Shown here: positions 18,290 through 28,484 of the stretch, piece after piece
Layout of the letters: each line of letters opens with the position of its first letter
How positions within the stretch are numbered: the first letter of the stretch is position 1
From: Mycolicibacterium litorale
Lineage (GTDB): Bacteria; Actinomycetota; Actinomycetes; Mycobacteriales; Mycobacteriaceae
Length of the DNA: 64,000 nt
Direction: 5' to 3'
NCBI GenBank assembly: GCA_002007745.1
Contig: CP019882.1
Span: 2,480,001 to 2,544,000 of the forward strand
The notes under the pieces: generated by a model
Database searches by the model: none
The model's input: the letters and a program-made list of their open reading frames with translations, nothing else
Told to the model about the DNA's origin: nothing
Program-made: the position numbers and the translations under genes

Positions 18290-21115
18290 GTCGCCCGGCG
18301 GGCGGGAGCGCAGCGACCCGGGGAATGGACCCGGCGGGCGGGAGACGGGAACGCAACTTCAGCAGTTCAGCGAGTTGCTGACGTTTCGGCTGGACCCGTT
18401 CCAGCGTGAAGCCTGTGAGGCGCTGGAACGCGGCCACGGCGTACTGGTGTGTGCGCCCACCGGTGCCGGAAAGACGGTGGTGGGCGAGTTCGCGGTGCAC
18501 CTGGCACTGGCCGCCGGGCGCAAGTGCTTCTACACCACGCCGATCAAGGCGCTGAGCAACCAGAAGCACAACGATTTGGTGCGCCGCTACGGCGCGGAGC
18601 GCATCGGCTTGCTGACCGGGGACCAGTCGATCAATGGCGACGCTCCGGTGGTGGTGATGACCACCGAGGTGTTGCGCAACATGCTCTATGCCGGCTCTGA
18701 TGCGTTACACGGCCTCTCGCATGTGGTGATGGACGAGGTGCACTTCCTGGCCGACCGGATGCGGGGTGCGGTGTGGGAGGAAGTCATCCTGCACCTGCCC
18801 GACGATGTCCGGTTGGTCAGCTTGTCGGCCACGGTGAGCAACGCCGAAGAGTTCGGTGGCTGGATCCAGACCGTGCGCGGGGACACCACTGTGGTGGTCG
18901 ACGAGCACCGGCCGGTGCCGTTGTGGCAGCACGTGCTGGTCGGCAAGCGGCTCTTCGATTTGTTCGACTACTCGTCGTCCAAGGACGGGGCCGGCAAGCA
19001 CTACCTTGTCGACCCCGAACTGCTGCGCCATATCGCGCACCGCCGAGAGGCCGACCGGTTGGCCGACTGGCAGCCCCGCCGGCGCGGTCCGGGACGAGGC
19101 GGTAGCTCCAGCCTGTACCGTCCGGCGTCACGTCCGGACGTGATCGCAGCACTGGACCGCGAGGGTCTGTTGCCGGCGATCACTTTCATCTTTTCCCGGG
19201 CCGGCTGCGATGCCGCGGTCAAGCAATGCCTGCGCAGCCCGCTGCGGCTGACCACCGATACCGACCGGGAGCGGATCGCCGAGGTGATCGACCGCCGCTG
19301 TGGCGATCTCGCCGATGCCGACCTTGCGGTGCTGGACTACTACGAATGGCGGGAGGGTCTGTTGCGGGGCCTGGCCGCCCACCACGCCGGCATGCTGCCG
19401 ATCTTCCGGCACACCGTCGAGGAACTCTTCACCGCCGGCCTGGTCAAGGCCGTGTTCGCCACCGAGACACTGGCACTGGGCATCAACATGCCGGCCCGCA
19501 CTGTGGTGTTGGAAAAGCTGGTCAAGTTCAACGGTGAACAACATCTGCCCCTCACCCCGGGGAATACACCCAGTTGACCGGGCGTGCCGGGCGACGGGGG
19601 ATCGACATCGAGGGGCACGCCGTCGTGCTGTGGACCCCCGACGTGGAACCGGCAGAGGTCGCCGGGCTGGCCTCCACGCGCACCTTTCCGCTGAAGAGTT
19701 CGTTCGCGCCCTCGTACAACATGACGATCAACCTGGTGAACCAGATGGGTCCCGAACAGGCCCACCAGCTGCTGGAACGGTCGTTCGCCCAATACCAGGC
19801 CGACCGGTCGGTGGTCGGATTGGTGCGCGGGGTCGAGCGCGGCGAGAAGATGCTCGACGAGATCGCCGCAGAGCTGGGGTGGAACCGTCGGGCGCAGTCC
19901 GATCGTGAGCCGGCGATCCTGGACTATGCGCGGCTGCGCGCCCAGATCAGCGAGCGCGAGCGTGCCCAATCCCGGGCCTCCCGGCTGCAGCGCAGACAAG
20001 CCGCCGGTGACGCGTTGACGGCGTTGCGGCGCGGCGACATCATCAACATCACCCAGGGTCGGCACGGGGGATTGGCGGTGGTGCTGGAAGCCGCCGTCGA
20101 CGGTGACGACCCCCGCCCGCTGGTGCTCACCGAAAACCGATGGGCTGGAAGGATTTCCGCAGCCGATTACAGTGGTGCTGCGGCCCCGCTGGGCTCGATG
20201 AGCCTGCCCAAGCGGGTGGAGCATCGCCAGCCACGGGTGCGTCGCGACCTAGCTTCGGCGCTGCGGTCGGCGGCGGCCGGTGTGGTCGTGCCGTCGCGGC
20301 GCAGGAGCCGTGGCGGTCGCGACGACGAACCCGATATCGACCCGGAGCTGGCGTCGCTGCGTGATGCGATGCGTAAACACTCCGTGCATCGCCTCGCTGA
20401 CCGGGAGGCCAAGGTGCGCGTCGGAGAGCGGTACCTACGGGTCGAACGGGACAACGAGCAGATCCGCAAGAAGGTCAGCGCCGCGACCAACTCGCTGGCG
20501 CGCACATTCGACCGGATCCTGGGCCTGTTGACCGAGCGTGGCTTCGTCGCCCCCGATGAGGAGGGGGGCGGGCAGCCACGGGTGACTGCCGACGGCCGGT
20601 TGCTCGCCCGGATCTATAGCGAAAGTGATCTGCTGGTCGCCGAATGCCTTCGCAAAGGCACCTGGAAAGGGCTGGCGCCGGCCGAGTTGGCGGCGGTGCT
20701 GTCGGCCGTGGTGTTCGAATCCCGCGGCAGTGAAGGGCCCACCCCGGCACACGCCGTCGAGATGCCGACCGCCAAAGTGCGACGGGCGCTGGTCGAGACC
20801 CGGCGAATGTCGGGGCAATTGCGGGCCGACGAGAACCGGCACCGGATCACGCCCACCCGCGAACCCGACGAAGGGTTTGTCGCCGCCATCTACCGGTGGG
20901 CGACCACGGGGGATTTGGCCGCCGCTCTGGCCGCTTCGGACGTCACCGGTGCCGGCACGCCGCTGTCGGCCGGTGACTTCGTACGCTGGTGTCGTCAGGT
21001 TCTCGACCTGCTCGACCAGGTCCGCAACGCGGGACCCGAAGCGGGCCTGCGCACGGCCGCGAAACGCGCGATCGACGACATTCGGCGCGGCGTCGTTGCT
21101 GTTGATGGCGGGTAG
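18273..21115 (+). CDS. helY: ATP-dependent Ski2/Mtr4-type RNA helicase HelY (frameshifted)
   Basis: A DEVH-box helicase of the Ski2 family. Motifs in order are [10 protein letters not shown] (I), [11 protein letters not shown] (Ia), [12 protein letters not shown] (II), [14 protein letters not shown] (III), and, after the break, [15 protein letters not shown] (VI). The C-terminal DSHCT-like region ends [14 protein letters not shown]. The frame changes at a G run (19559-19562): the first frame ends ...[10 protein letters not shown] at 19577, and the second continues as [13 protein letters not shown] to 21115. Adding one G restores a continuous 947-residue protein, so I treat it as one gene with a probable sequence error. 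The ATG at 18273 overlaps tatC. Residues 8-26 come from a dispersed repeat and make the N-terminus longer than in M. tuberculosis HelY (906 residues as I recall). Confidence 0.93.
18294..18350 (+). repeat. Dispersed GC-rich repeat inside helY
   Basis: One full copy (18294-18324) and a partial second copy (18330-18350) of a repeat that also occurs at 44478-44544. The full copy differs from the best distant copy at 3 of 31 positions. It is read in the frame giving GGRERSDPG and then GGRETG. It sits in the region between the HelY start and the first conserved helicase segment. Confidence 0.75.
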
Positions 21116-21171
21116 GGTGATGCAAACGCTACGGTGGGAGCGGCGAATCGCTACCAGATCAAGGAGAGACG

Positions 21172-21969
21172 ATGAGCGGACCGCAGGGATCTGACCCCAA
21201 TCCCTGGCAGGCTCAGCCCGCGCAGGGTCAGGATCAGCCTGCCCCCGGCGCCGAGCAGCCCACGACCGCGGCGCCGTCCTGGCAGCAGCCCGAACCGCCC
21301 GCGGGGGAAACACCCGCCTGGGCGCCCGGCGGCGGGGAGACCGCTCCGGCGTGGCAGCCGCCCGCATACACCCAGCAGCAGTATCCCCAGTACGGTCAGC
21401 AACCGACGCAGGGCTACCCGCAGCAGGGCTACCAGCAGCCGACCGAGTACAACCCGGCCACCTACGGCCAGCCCGGCCAGTACGGACAGCCCGGCCAGTA
21501 CGGTCAGCCGCAATACGGTCAACCCGGTCAATATGGTCAGCCGCCGTATGGGCAGTACCCGCAGCCCGGTCAGCCCGGTCAACCGGGACAGTACGCGCCG
21601 TATCCGCAGCCGGGTGGCGAGGACTCCTCCAAGCGATCCATGACAGTGATCGGACTGGTCGTCGGCGTGCTGGCCGCGATCGTCGTCGTTGTGGTGCTGA
21701 TCCTGGGCTTTTGGAAGCCTGGTTTCTTCGTCACCACGAAGCTCGACATCAATAAGGCTCAGCAGGGTGTGCAGCAGATCCTCACCGATGAGACCAACGG
21801 CTACGGTGCCAAGAACGTCAAGGACGTCAAGTGCAACAACGGCCAGAACCCGACGGTGAAGAAGGGTGACACCTTCAACTGCGAGGTCAGCATCGACGGC
21901 ACCAAGCGCCAGGTGACAGTGACGTTCCAGGACAACAACGGCACCTACGAGGTGGGGCGGCCCAAGTAG
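21172..21969 (+). CDS. Membrane-anchored DUF4333 protein with Pro/Gln/Tyr-rich N-terminus (Rv2091c-like)
   Basis: A 265-residue protein in three parts. Residues 1-150 are a low-complexity cytoplasmic region rich in Gln, Pro, Gly and Tyr with repeated GQYGQP units. One membrane helix follows ([26 protein letters not shown]). The last 85 residues are an extracytoplasmic DUF4333-like domain with two Cys (VKCNNGQN and [19 protein letters not shown]) that could form a disulfide. AAGGAGAG upstream of the ATG is a good ribosome site. Its place between helY and the exonuclease gene matches Rv2091c as I recall. The low-complexity part may be a phosphorylation or phase-separation segment, but nothing in the sequence proves that. 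Confidence 0.85.
   Translation: MSGPQGSDPNPWQAQPAQGQDQPAPGAEQPTTAAPSWQQPEPPAGETPAWAPGGGETAPAWQPPAYTQQQYPQYGQQPTQGYPQQGYQQPTEYNPATYGQPGQYGQPGQYGQPQYGQPGQYGQPPYGQYPQPGQPGQPGQYAPYPQPGGEDSSKRSMTVIGLVVGVLAAIVVVVVLILGFWKPGFFVTTKLDINKAQQGVQQILTDETNGYGAKNVKDVKCNNGQNPTVKKGDTFNCEVSIDGTKRQVTVTFQDNNGTYEVGRPK
21470..21600 (+). repeat. Tandem repeats coding for GQYGQP units
   Basis: Degenerate 18-bp and 12-bp units (encoding PGQYGQ and variants PQYGQP, PPYGQY, PGQPGQ) run through the N-terminal half of the DUF4333 protein gene. Synonymous differences between units show they are not very recent copies. Confidence 0.75.
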
Positions 21970-22010
21970 CCGCTCGGCGGCGTCATCGGCCCAAGTAGCC
22001 GCCTTGGTCG

Positions 22011-22068
22011 CGAGCGTGCGCGAAATGCCCGCGCCGGCGGCGTGTCGGCGTGCCGACACGCACGCTCG
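22011..22068. terminator. Nested inverted repeat between convergent genes
   Basis: An outer 10-bp arm pair (22011-22020 with 22059-22068) encloses an inner perfect 10-bp hairpin with a two-base turn (22040-22049 with 22052-22061). The element lies between the DUF4333 gene (+, ends 21969) and the exonuclease gene (-, ends 22078), so a two-way terminator is likely. A 16-bp direct repeat that includes the TAG stop (21958-21973 and 21987-22002) sits just before it. Confidence 0.55.
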
Positions 22069-22077
22069 TCGCCGGAG

Positions 22078-23034
22078 TCAGTCGGGTAGCAGGTCCAGCG
22101 CCTTCTGCAGCCGCCCGATCGACGAACCGACGCCGTAGCGGCCCGCGAGCTCCGCGACGCGCGCCGGGTCGGCCGCGGCCAGCGGCAGCCGGTCATCGGC
22201 AGTCGAGAACTCGACCGGGGCGTCGCGGGCCACCTGGACCACCGGTCCGGCCGCGTCGATGTAGTCACTGGCCGCCAGCAGCTTCGCGCGAGAAGCCTTG
22301 GGCAGCTTCGATTTCGAATCCTGCGCGGCGGCGAGGATGGCTTCCAGCGAGCCGTACTGCGCCAGCAGGGTGGCAGCGGTCTTCTCCCCGATGCCGGCGA
22401 CTCCGGGTAGCCCGTCGGACGGATCACCGCGCAGCAACGCCAATTCCGCGTACGCCGGCCCGGCCCGGTGAGCGGGCACCCCGTATTTCTCCGCGACCTC
22501 GCTCGGTCCGAACATCGTCGCGTTCGACAACCCTCGGCCCAGATACAGCACCCGGATCGCGACCGGATCGTCGGCGACCAGCTGCAGCAGATCACGGTCG
22601 CCGCTGACGACCACTACCGGATCGCGCCGTTCCGCAGCGGCCAGCGTGCCCAGGACGTCATCGGCCTCGAAGCCGACGGCACCCGCGGTGGCGATACCGA
22701 AGGCGCCGAGCAGTTCCATGATCATGTCGACCTGCGGAGTGAGCTCGTCTGGTACCTCCTCCAAATCCGGTTCACCGCTGGAGTTCTCCTCAGCAACGCG
22801 ATGAGCCTTGTATGACGGGATGGCGTCGACTCGGAATTGCGGGCGCCAATCGAGATCCAGGCAGACGACCAGCCGCGCCGGGCGCTCGCGGGTGATCAGC
22901 GTGGCCACGCTGTCCAGGAAGCCGCGCACCGCATTGACCGGGCGGCCGTCCGGTGCGGTGATCGACGACGGCACACCGAAAAACGACCGAAACCACATGC
23001 TCGCGCCGTCGAGCAGCAACACCGGGGCAGACAT
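22078..23034 (-). CDS. 5'-3' exonuclease (FEN/PolA N-terminal type, Rv2090-like)
   Basis: A 318-residue stand-alone 5' nuclease related to the N-terminal domain of DNA polymerase I, expected to cut flap structures and RNA primers. Acidic metal-site motifs are [40 protein letters not shown] and [12 protein letters not shown]. The helix-three-turn-helix DNA clamp is [26 protein letters not shown]. The ATG at 23034 gives the expected start ([10 protein letters not shown]); a longer frame to 23085 adds 17 unconserved residues. It is divergent from the VOC gene at 23063, leaving only 28 bp for both promoters. Confidence 0.93.
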   Translation of the reverse strand: MSAPVLLLDGASMWFRSFFGVPSSITAPDGRPVNAVRGFLDSVATLITRERPARLVVCLDLDWRPQFRVDAIPSYKAHRVAEENSSGEPDLEEVPDELTPQVDMIMELLGAFGIATAGAVGFEADDVLGTLAAAERRDPVVVVSGDRDLLQLVADDPVAIRVLYLGRGLSNATMFGPSEVAEKYGVPAHRAGPAYAELALLRGDPSDGLPGVAGIGEKTAATLLAQYGSLEAILAAAQDSKSKLPKASRAKLLAASDYIDAAGPVVQVARDAPVEFSTADDRLPLAAADPARVAELAGRYGVGSSIGRLQKALDLLPD

Positions 23035-23050
23035 GCCCTCATCCTGCCAG

Positions 23051-23056
23051 TAGCGT
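23051..23056 (+). promoter_or_regulatory. -10 element of the VOC gene, leaderless type
   Basis: TAGCGT ends six bases before the ATG at 23063, with no ribosome site. It sits inside the 28-bp gap to the divergent exonuclease gene. Confidence 0.5.
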
Positions 23057-23062
23057 TCAGTT

Positions 23063-23464
23063 ATGAGCCTGACCGTCGAGCGCATCGATCACGTCGTGCT
23101 GAACTGCCGCGACGTCGAGGCGGTGGCCGACTGGTATGTCCGCGTGCTCGGCATGCGCCGCGAGGTGTTCTCCGGGGGCCGGATCGCGTTGCGCTTCGGC
23201 GATCAGAAGCTCAACCTGCGGCCCACCGGCGCACCCGACTGGCCCACCGCGGCAATCGACGCTCCCGGCTCGGTGGACCTGTGCTTCATCACCACCAGTT
23301 CCCCCGCCGACGTCGATGAACATCTGCGCGGTGTCGGTGTCCCGGTGTCGGAGGGGCCGGTCCCCAAGACCGGTGCGCTCGGATCGATGACCTCCTACTA
23401 CTGTCGCGATCCCGAAGGCAATCTGGTCGAGATCGCCAGCTACCCGGCAGCGCAGCCGGGTTGA
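23063..23464 (+). CDS. VOC/glyoxalase-superfamily protein
   Basis: A single-domain 133-residue vicinal-oxygen-chelate protein. The two beta-alpha-beta-beta-beta halves are visible: [29 protein letters not shown] and [23 protein letters not shown], ending in [17 protein letters not shown]. Candidate metal ligands are His10 and the Glu in NLVEIAS. Members include glyoxalase I, fosfomycin-resistance enzymes and dioxygenases, and the sequence does not decide between them. It could be a small detoxification enzyme. The start at 23063 agrees with the leaderless -10 at 23051. Confidence 0.85.
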   Translation: MSLTVERIDHVVLNCRDVEAVADWYVRVLGMRREVFSGGRIALRFGDQKLNLRPTGAPDWPTAAIDAPGSVDLCFITTSSPADVDEHLRGVGVPVSEGPVPKTGALGSMTSYYCRDPEGNLVEIASYPAAQPG

Positions 23465-23494
23465 CGCAGCGTCGCGTCGCGCCATGCGTGCGGC

Positions 23495-23500
23495 TAGCCT
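23495..23500 (+). promoter_or_regulatory. -10 element of pepE, leaderless type
   Basis: TAGCCT ends seven bases before the ATG at 23508; no ribosome site is seen. Confidence 0.5.
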
Positions 23501-23507
23501 GGCTGGA

Positions 23508-24629
23508 ATGAGCGCAAGTCGGTTCAGCAGCGATGTGTACGCCCGCCGGCTGGCGGCCGCCGCGGCGGCGACCGCCGAGGCGGGGTTGGCCGGGCTGGTC
23601 ATCACCCCCGGCTACGACCTGCGTTATCTCGCCGGCTCGGCCGCCCAGACCTTCGAGCGGCTCACCGCCCTGGTGGTGCCCGCCTCCGGCCAGCCGACCA
23701 TGGTGGTGCCGCGCCTGGAGTTGGCCGCACTCAAGGAGTCCGCCGTTGTCGAACTGGGCCTGCCCGTGCAGGACTGGGTGGACGGCGACAATCCCTACGA
23801 GGTGGTGGCGGCCGCGCTCGGCGGCCAGGCCCGGGTCGCGGTCACCGATTCGATGCCCGCACTGCACCTGCTGCCGTTGGCGCAGCGACTGGGTGCCGTG
23901 CCGGTACTGGCCACCGATGTGCTGCGGTCGCTGCGGATGATCAAGGATCCGGCCGAGATCGACGCGCTGCGGAAGGCCGGCGCCGCGATCGACCGGGTGC
24001 ACGCCAGGGTTCCCGAGTTCCTGGTACCCGGTCGCACCGAGGCCGACGTTGCCGATGACATCGCGAAAGCAATTGTCGCCGAGGGGCATTCCGGTGTGGC
24101 ATTCATCATCGTCGGCTCCGGCCCGCACGGCGCCGATCCGCACCACGAGTGTTCGGACCGGGTGCTGCAGGCCGGTGACATCGTCGTCGTGGACATCGGC
24201 GGTCCCTATGATCCCGGATACAACTCCGACTGCACCCGCACCTACAGCCTGGGCGAACCGACCGCCGAGATCGCCCAGCAGTACGCGGTGCTCCAACGGG
24301 CGCAGGCCGCCGCGGTGGCGTCGGTGCGCCCCGGTGTGACAGCCGAGCAGGTCGATGCCGCCGCCCGCGACGTGCTGGCCGAGGCGGGTCTGGCCGACTA
24401 CTTCGTGCACCGCACCGGTCATGGCATCGGGTTGTCGGTGCACGAGGAGCCCTACATCGTTGCGGGTAACGATCTGCCGCTGGCCGAGGGGATGGCGTTT
24501 TCGGTTGAGCCGGGCATCTACTTCCCGGGCCGTTGGGGCGCCCGGATCGAAGACATCGTGATCGTCACCGCCGACGGTGTCGAGGCCGTCAACAACGGCC
24601 CGCACGGGCTGACGGTGGTTCCCGTCTAG
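23508..24629 (+). CDS. pepE: Xaa-Pro dipeptidase PepE (M24 family)
   Basis: A 373-residue creatinase/prolidase-fold metallopeptidase that cleaves dipeptides or peptides with Pro in second position. The N-terminal creatinase-like domain covers residues about 1-130. The C-terminal pita-bread domain holds the metal ligands in [21 protein letters not shown] (two Asp), [17 protein letters not shown] (His), [10 protein letters not shown] (Glu) and ARIEDIV (Glu). The ATG at 23508 gives [14 protein letters not shown], matching homologues; a GTG/ATG eight codons upstream is less likely. Its stop overlaps the stop of the opposite-strand gene (24626-24629). Confidence 0.95.
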   Translation: MSASRFSSDVYARRLAAAAAATAEAGLAGLVITPGYDLRYLAGSAAQTFERLTALVVPASGQPTMVVPRLELAALKESAVVELGLPVQDWVDGDNPYEVVAAALGGQARVAVTDSMPALHLLPLAQRLGAVPVLATDVLRSLRMIKDPAEIDALRKAGAAIDRVHARVPEFLVPGRTEADVADDIAKAIVAEGHSGVAFIIVGSGPHGADPHHECSDRVLQAGDIVVVDIGGPYDPGYNSDCTRTYSLGEPTAEIAQQYAVLQRAQAAAVASVRPGVTAEQVDAAARDVLAEAGLADYFVHRTGHGIGLSVHEEPYIVAGNDLPLAEGMAFSVEPGIYFPGRWGARIEDIVIVTADGVEAVNNGPHGLTVVPV

Positions 24630-25039
24630 CCTTTCGGGTGGTCCAACAGCCCCGATGAGCCGAGTACCCGCGTGACGTGCACCTCGATGACGACCCGCTT
24701 GGGGTTGACTCGCGGGGTGCGGTACCGCTGGGCGTAGCGCAGCTCAGCGTCCCGGATCGCCGCCGGATCCCGGTTGACGCTGGCCTGACCTTCCAGGGAC
24801 AGCCACCGGGCGCCGTCGACCTGGGACAGCACCCCGACGCCCGACCGCTCCGCGTTGACGGCCTTCTGGGAGCCGTCGCTGGTGATCACGCGGGCGATAT
24901 GGGTCTTGGGGTCGAAGGTGAAGCCGACAGCCACCACGTGCGGAGAGTTGTCCGCGCGCAACGTGGTGAGCATCGCGAGGTGGCGCTCAGTGAGAAATGC
25001 CAGCGCGTCGCTGGTCAATCGGGTGGTGGAGTTCGCCAT
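24626..25039 (-). CDS. F420-dependent biliverdin reductase-like protein (Rv2074-like, PPOX fold)
   Basis: A 137-residue split beta-barrel protein of the flavin/deazaflavin oxidoreductase B (FDOR-B) group. It is close to M. tuberculosis Rv2074, reported to reduce biliverdin to bilirubin with F420H2. Shared segments include [56 protein letters not shown] and [21 protein letters not shown]. The ATG at 25039 is chosen; an 11-residue longer version (from 25072) would run into the divergent SDR promoter. TACGGT lies eight bases before this ATG on the minus strand. F420 use is inferred from family. Confidence 0.9.
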   Translation of the reverse strand: MANSTTRLTSDALAFLTERHLAMLTTLRADNSPHVVAVGFTFDPKTHIARVITSDGSQKAVNAERSGVGVLSQVDGARWLSLEGQASVNRDPAAIRDAELRYAQRYRTPRVNPKRVVIEVHVTRVLGSSGLLDHPKG

Positions 25040-25074
25040 CAAGGTCCACCGTAGCGCAGTGAATAATCGCAACC

Positions 25075-25824
25075 GTGAATGACACGGTGGCCGGTCCGGT
25101 CGTGGTCTTCGGCGGGCGCAGCGAGATCGGTGTCGAACTCGCGACCAGGCTCGCGCCGGGTGCTGTCGTGGTGCTGGCCGGCCGCCGAGCCGACCAGCTC
25201 ACCGAACAGGTCGACGTGCTGCGCAGCGCCGGCGCCGTTGCGGTGCATACCGTCGAGTTCGACGCCGACGACCTGGCCTCGCACGGCCCGCTGGTGGAGC
25301 GGCTGGTCGCCGAACACGGGCCGATCGGCACCGCGGTGCTGGCGTTCGGCATCCTCGGCGACCAGGCTCGCGCCGAAGCCGACGCGGGCCACGCGGTGGC
25401 CGTCGTGCACACCGACTACGTCGCCCAGGTCAGTCTGCTCACCCACCTGGCCACCGCTATGCGGGCCGCGGGGCGGGGGACGCTGGTGGTGTTCTCGTCG
25501 GTGGCCGGGGTGCGGGTGCGCCGCGCCAACTACGTCTACGGCTCGGCCAAGGCAGGGTTGGACGGGTTCGCCTCCGGATTGGCCGACGCCCTGCACGGCA
25601 GCGGGGTTCGGCTGCTGATCGTGCGGCCCGGCTTCGTCATCGGGCGCATGACCGAAGGCATGGATCCGGCCCCACTGTCCAGTACGCCCGCCCAAGTGGC
25701 CGAGGCTACCGCCGGTGCGCTGGCCAACGGCCGGCGGACGGTTTGGGTGCCATGGGCGTTGCGGCCGATGTTCTTCGGTATGCGGCTGCTACCACAGGTC
25801 ATCTGGCGCAGGATGCCCCGATGA
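25075..25824 (+). CDS. Short-chain dehydrogenase/reductase (Rv2073c-like)
   Basis: A 249-residue classical-type SDR. The nucleotide-binding turn is [18 protein letters not shown], of the GG-x-SEIG form found in DprE2-like reductases instead of GxxxGxG. The catalytic set is Ser (VVFSSVAG), Tyr and Lys (YVYGSAKAG). NADP(H) dependence is likely from the Arg after the second strand (LAGRRADQL). The GTG at 25075 starts the protein. It overlaps cobL by four bases (ATGA), so it is expressed with the cobalamin genes, though no step there obviously needs an SDR. The substrate may be a sugar or lipid intermediate. Confidence 0.85.
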   Translation: MNDTVAGPVVVFGGRSEIGVELATRLAPGAVVVLAGRRADQLTEQVDVLRSAGAVAVHTVEFDADDLASHGPLVERLVAEHGPIGTAVLAFGILGDQARAEADAGHAVAVVHTDYVAQVSLLTHLATAMRAAGRGTLVVFSSVAGVRVRRANYVYGSAKAGLDGFASGLADALHGSGVRLLIVRPGFVIGRMTEGMDPAPLSSTPAQVAEATAGALANGRRTVWVPWALRPMFFGMRLLPQVIWRRMPR

Positions 25825-26998
25825 TCGTCGTGGTCGGAATCGGAGCCGACGGCATGCCCGGGCTCTCCGAGGAATCCAGGCGTGAATTAGCTGGTGCTGC
25901 AGTGGTATACGGGTCGCGGCGGCAGCTCGACCTGCTCGACGACACGGTGACAGCTGCGCGACACCGCTGGCCGTCACCGATGCTGCCCGCGTTGCAGAGC
26001 CTGCTCGAGGACGCGCCGGCCGCCGATATTCACGTGGTGGCCAGCGGTGACCCGCTGCTGCACGGCATCGGCAGCACGCTGATCCGATTGCACGGCGCCG
26101 ATCAGGTGCGCGTTCTGCCGCACGTCTCGTCGGTGACGTTGGCGTGCGCGCGGATGGGGTGGGCGGCCCAGGACACCGAGGTGATCAGCCTGGTGACTGC
26201 GCCGGTGCACACCGCGGTGCGGCGGGGCGGGCAGGCCGTTGTGCTGTCCCGCGACGCCGCCAGCCCAGCCGAGCTGGCCCGGCTGCTGACCGAAACAGGC
26301 CGGGGCGCATCGGAATTCACCGTCCTCGAACAACTCGGCGGCGCCGGCGAGCGGCGCCGCAGCCGGGCCGCGGACGCCTGGGCGGCCGCACCTCTCGACG
26401 TGGACGATCTCAACGTCGTGGCAATCCGGTACCTACCCGACGAACGTATCGGCCAGGTGCTGCCCGACGAGGCGTTCGCCCACGACGGTCAGATCACCAA
26501 ACAGACCATCCGTGCCGTGACGCTGGCCGCCCTGGCGCCGCGTCCTGGCGAACTGCTGTGGGACGTCGGAGCCGGCTCGGGCAGCATCGCCGTGGAATGG
26601 TGCCGTAGCGCTCCGGGCTGCCGGGCCGTCGCCTTCGAGGCCGACCCGGAACGCGGCGCACGCGTCGCCGCGAATTCCCGCGCCTTCGGTGCCCTCATCG
26701 AGGTAGTTGGCGCAGCGCCGCAGAACTTCGACGGTGCCGCACACCCGGACGCCGTTTTCGTCGGTGGCGGGCTCACCACACCCGGTCTACTCGCCGGGTG
26801 TGTCGACCGGCTGCGACCCGGCGGCCGGCTGGTCGCCAACGCGGTGACAGCGGAGTCCGAAGCCCTTCTGGTGGAGTGGCATTCCCGCCTCGGGGCGAGC
26901 TGCGCCGATACCAGCACTACCGCGGTGAGCCGCTCGGCGGCTTCACCGGCTGGCGCCCGGCCATGCCGATCACCCAATGGGTGGTGGGCATCCTGTGA
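25821..26998 (+). CDS. cobL: Precorrin-6B C5,15-methyltransferase (decarboxylating) CobL (frameshifted)
   Basis: CobL methylates precorrin-6B at C5 and C15 and decarboxylates the C12 acetate. The N-terminal tetrapyrrole-methylase domain ([31 protein letters not shown]) is followed by a Rossmann methyltransferase domain (LLWDVGAGSGSIAVEWC, VAFEADPERGARVAANS). After a G run at 26892-26895 the frame changes. Downstream of it, frame 2 encodes GELRRYQHYRGEPLGGFTGWRP, the family C-terminus, and stops at 26998; the unshifted frame runs on to 27242 without homology. One added G gives 392 residues, about the M. tuberculosis length. The corrected stop overlaps the cobM GTG (GTGA), which supports this end. 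Probably a sequence error. Confidence 0.92.
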
Positions 26999-27750
26999 CC
27001 GTCTATTTCATCGGAGCAGGGCCCGGCGCGGCAGACCTGATCACCGTGCGCGGACAACGGCTGCTGCAGCGTTGCCCGGTGTGCCTCTACGCCGGCTCGA
27101 TCATGCCCGCGGATCTGCTGGAGCTGTGCCCGCCGGAGGCGAGGGTGGTCGACACCGGGCCGCTGACGCTGGATCAGATCCTGGAAGAGATCACCGCCGC
27201 CGACGCCGCCGGCCACGATGTGGCTCGGCTGCACTCGGGTGATCCCGCGATCTACAGTGCCGTCGCCGAACAATGCCGCCGCCTCGACACATTGCGGATC
27301 GGCTACGAAATCGTGCCTGGGGTACCGGCTTTCGCGGCGGCTGCCGCTGTGCTCGGGCGGGAGCTGACGGTGCCGGGCGTGGCCCAGACCGTCACCCTGA
27401 CGCGGGTGTCGACGCTGTCGACGGCGATGCCGGAAGGGGAGGATCTGGTCGACCTCTGCCGCCCTGGTGCCACGCTGGTTATCCATCTGGCCGCCCACCG
27501 GATTGACGCGATCGTCCCGCAGCTCCTCGAGGGCGGCTACCGTCCCGACACTCCGGCTGCCGTCGTCGCGTTCGCCACCTGGCCGCAACAGGTGGTGCTG
27601 CGTGGCACGCTGGCCGACATCGCCGGGCAGATGCACGCTGCCTCGGTCACCCGCACCGCGGTGATCATCGTCGGTGATGTGCTTGCCGCTGAAGGGTTCA
27701 CCGACAGCTACCTGTATTCGGCCGCTCGAACCCGCGGCAGCAGGCACTGA
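26995..27750 (+). CDS. cobM: Precorrin-4 C11-methyltransferase CobM
   Basis: CobM transfers a methyl group from S-adenosylmethionine to C11 of precorrin-4. The 251-residue protein starts MTVYFIGAGPGAADLITVRG, the typical TP-methylase beta strand and glycine loop. It continues with VCLYAGSIMP, DVARLHSGDPAIYSAVAEQ and YEIVPGVPAFAAAAA, all SAM/substrate-site segments. The GTG at 26995 is used because it matches homologues and overlaps the cobL stop; the frame is open to 26977 only. The stop shares a base with the cobK ATG, so cobL-cobM-cobK form one tightly coupled unit. Confidence 0.96.
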   Translation: MTVYFIGAGPGAADLITVRGQRLLQRCPVCLYAGSIMPADLLELCPPEARVVDTGPLTLDQILEEITAADAAGHDVARLHSGDPAIYSAVAEQCRRLDTLRIGYEIVPGVPAFAAAAAVLGRELTVPGVAQTVTLTRVSTLSTAMPEGEDLVDLCRPGATLVIHLAAHRIDAIVPQLLEGGYRPDTPAAVVAFATWPQQVVLRGTLADIAGQMHAASVTRTAVIIVGDVLAAEGFTDSYLYSAARTRGSRH

Positions 27751-28475
27751 TGCGGATCCTGCTTCTGGGCGGCACCGGGGAGGCGAGGGCACTGGCCACG
27801 AAGCTGCACCCGGACGACGACGTCATCAGTTCGTTGGCCGGTCGGGTGCCCGACCCGGCGCTCCCGGTCGGCCCGGTCCGGGTTGGCGGCTTCGGCGGCG
27901 TCGACGGTCTGCAGGAGTGGTTGCGCACCAATCACATCGGCGCCGTGGTGGACGCCACCCACCCGTTTGCGGCCACCATGACCGCGCACGCCGCACAGGC
28001 CTGCGCCACGTTGGGCCTGCCGCACCTCGTGCTGGCCCGCCCGGCCTGGGATCCCGGCGATGCCATCATGGTGGCCTCCGACACCGAGGCCGCCCGCGTC
28101 GTCGGTGACAACCGGTATTCGCGGGTGTTCCTCAGCACCGGACGGTCTGGTGTCGCGCCCTTCACCGGAAGCGACGCGTGGTTTTTAATCCGCGTGGTGA
28201 CACCGCCCGATCCCGAGGTGTTGCCGCGCAAACATGAGGTGCTACTCTCCCGCGGCCCGTACACCTACAGCGGCGAGTTGAAATTGCTGCAGGACAACCG
28301 GATCGACGTGCTGGTCACCAAGAACAGTGGGGGAGAACTGACCAGGGCCAAGCTCGCCGCCGCGGATGCACTGGACGTGCCGATCGTGATGATCGACCGG
28401 CCGCCCCTGCCGGCGGGGGTCGCGACGGTCAGTACCGTGGGACAAGCCGTCGACTGGGTGCGCAGCCTCGGCTAG
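27750..28475 (+). CDS. cobK: Precorrin-6A reductase CobK
   Basis: CobK reduces precorrin-6A to dihydro-precorrin-6 with NADPH. The 241-residue protein has an N-terminal Rossmann motif (MRILLLGGTGEARALATKL) and the family segments VVDATHPFAATMTAHAAQAC, RPAWDPGD, FLSTGRSGVAPF, LLSRGPYTYSGELKLLQ and VTKNSGGELTRAKLAAA. Its ATG overlaps the cobM stop by one base. It is the last gene of the SDR-cobL-cobM-cobK run and ends nine bases before the end of the opposite-strand permease gene. Confidence 0.96.
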   Translation: MRILLLGGTGEARALATKLHPDDDVISSLAGRVPDPALPVGPVRVGGFGGVDGLQEWLRTNHIGAVVDATHPFAATMTAHAAQACATLGLPHLVLARPAWDPGDAIMVASDTEAARVVGDNRYSRVFLSTGRSGVAPFTGSDAWFLIRVVTPPDPEVLPRKHEVLLSRGPYTYSGELKLLQDNRIDVLVTKNSGGELTRAKLAAADALDVPIVMIDRPPLPAGVATVSTVGQAVDWVRSLG

Positions 28476-28484
28476 CGCACAGTG

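Noticed and set aside
19540..19600. Programmed ribosomal frameshift in helY
   Set aside because: There is no slippery heptamer with downstream structure, and the same one-base deficit recurs in unrelated genes.
21450..21600. CRISPR-like repeat array
   Set aside because: The short degenerate units are coding repeats (PGQYGQP) without spacers.
25743..27242. CobL read as a 499-residue protein
   Set aside because: The last third has no homology and overlaps cobM, while frame 2 carries the family C-terminus. A one-base deficit explains it better.
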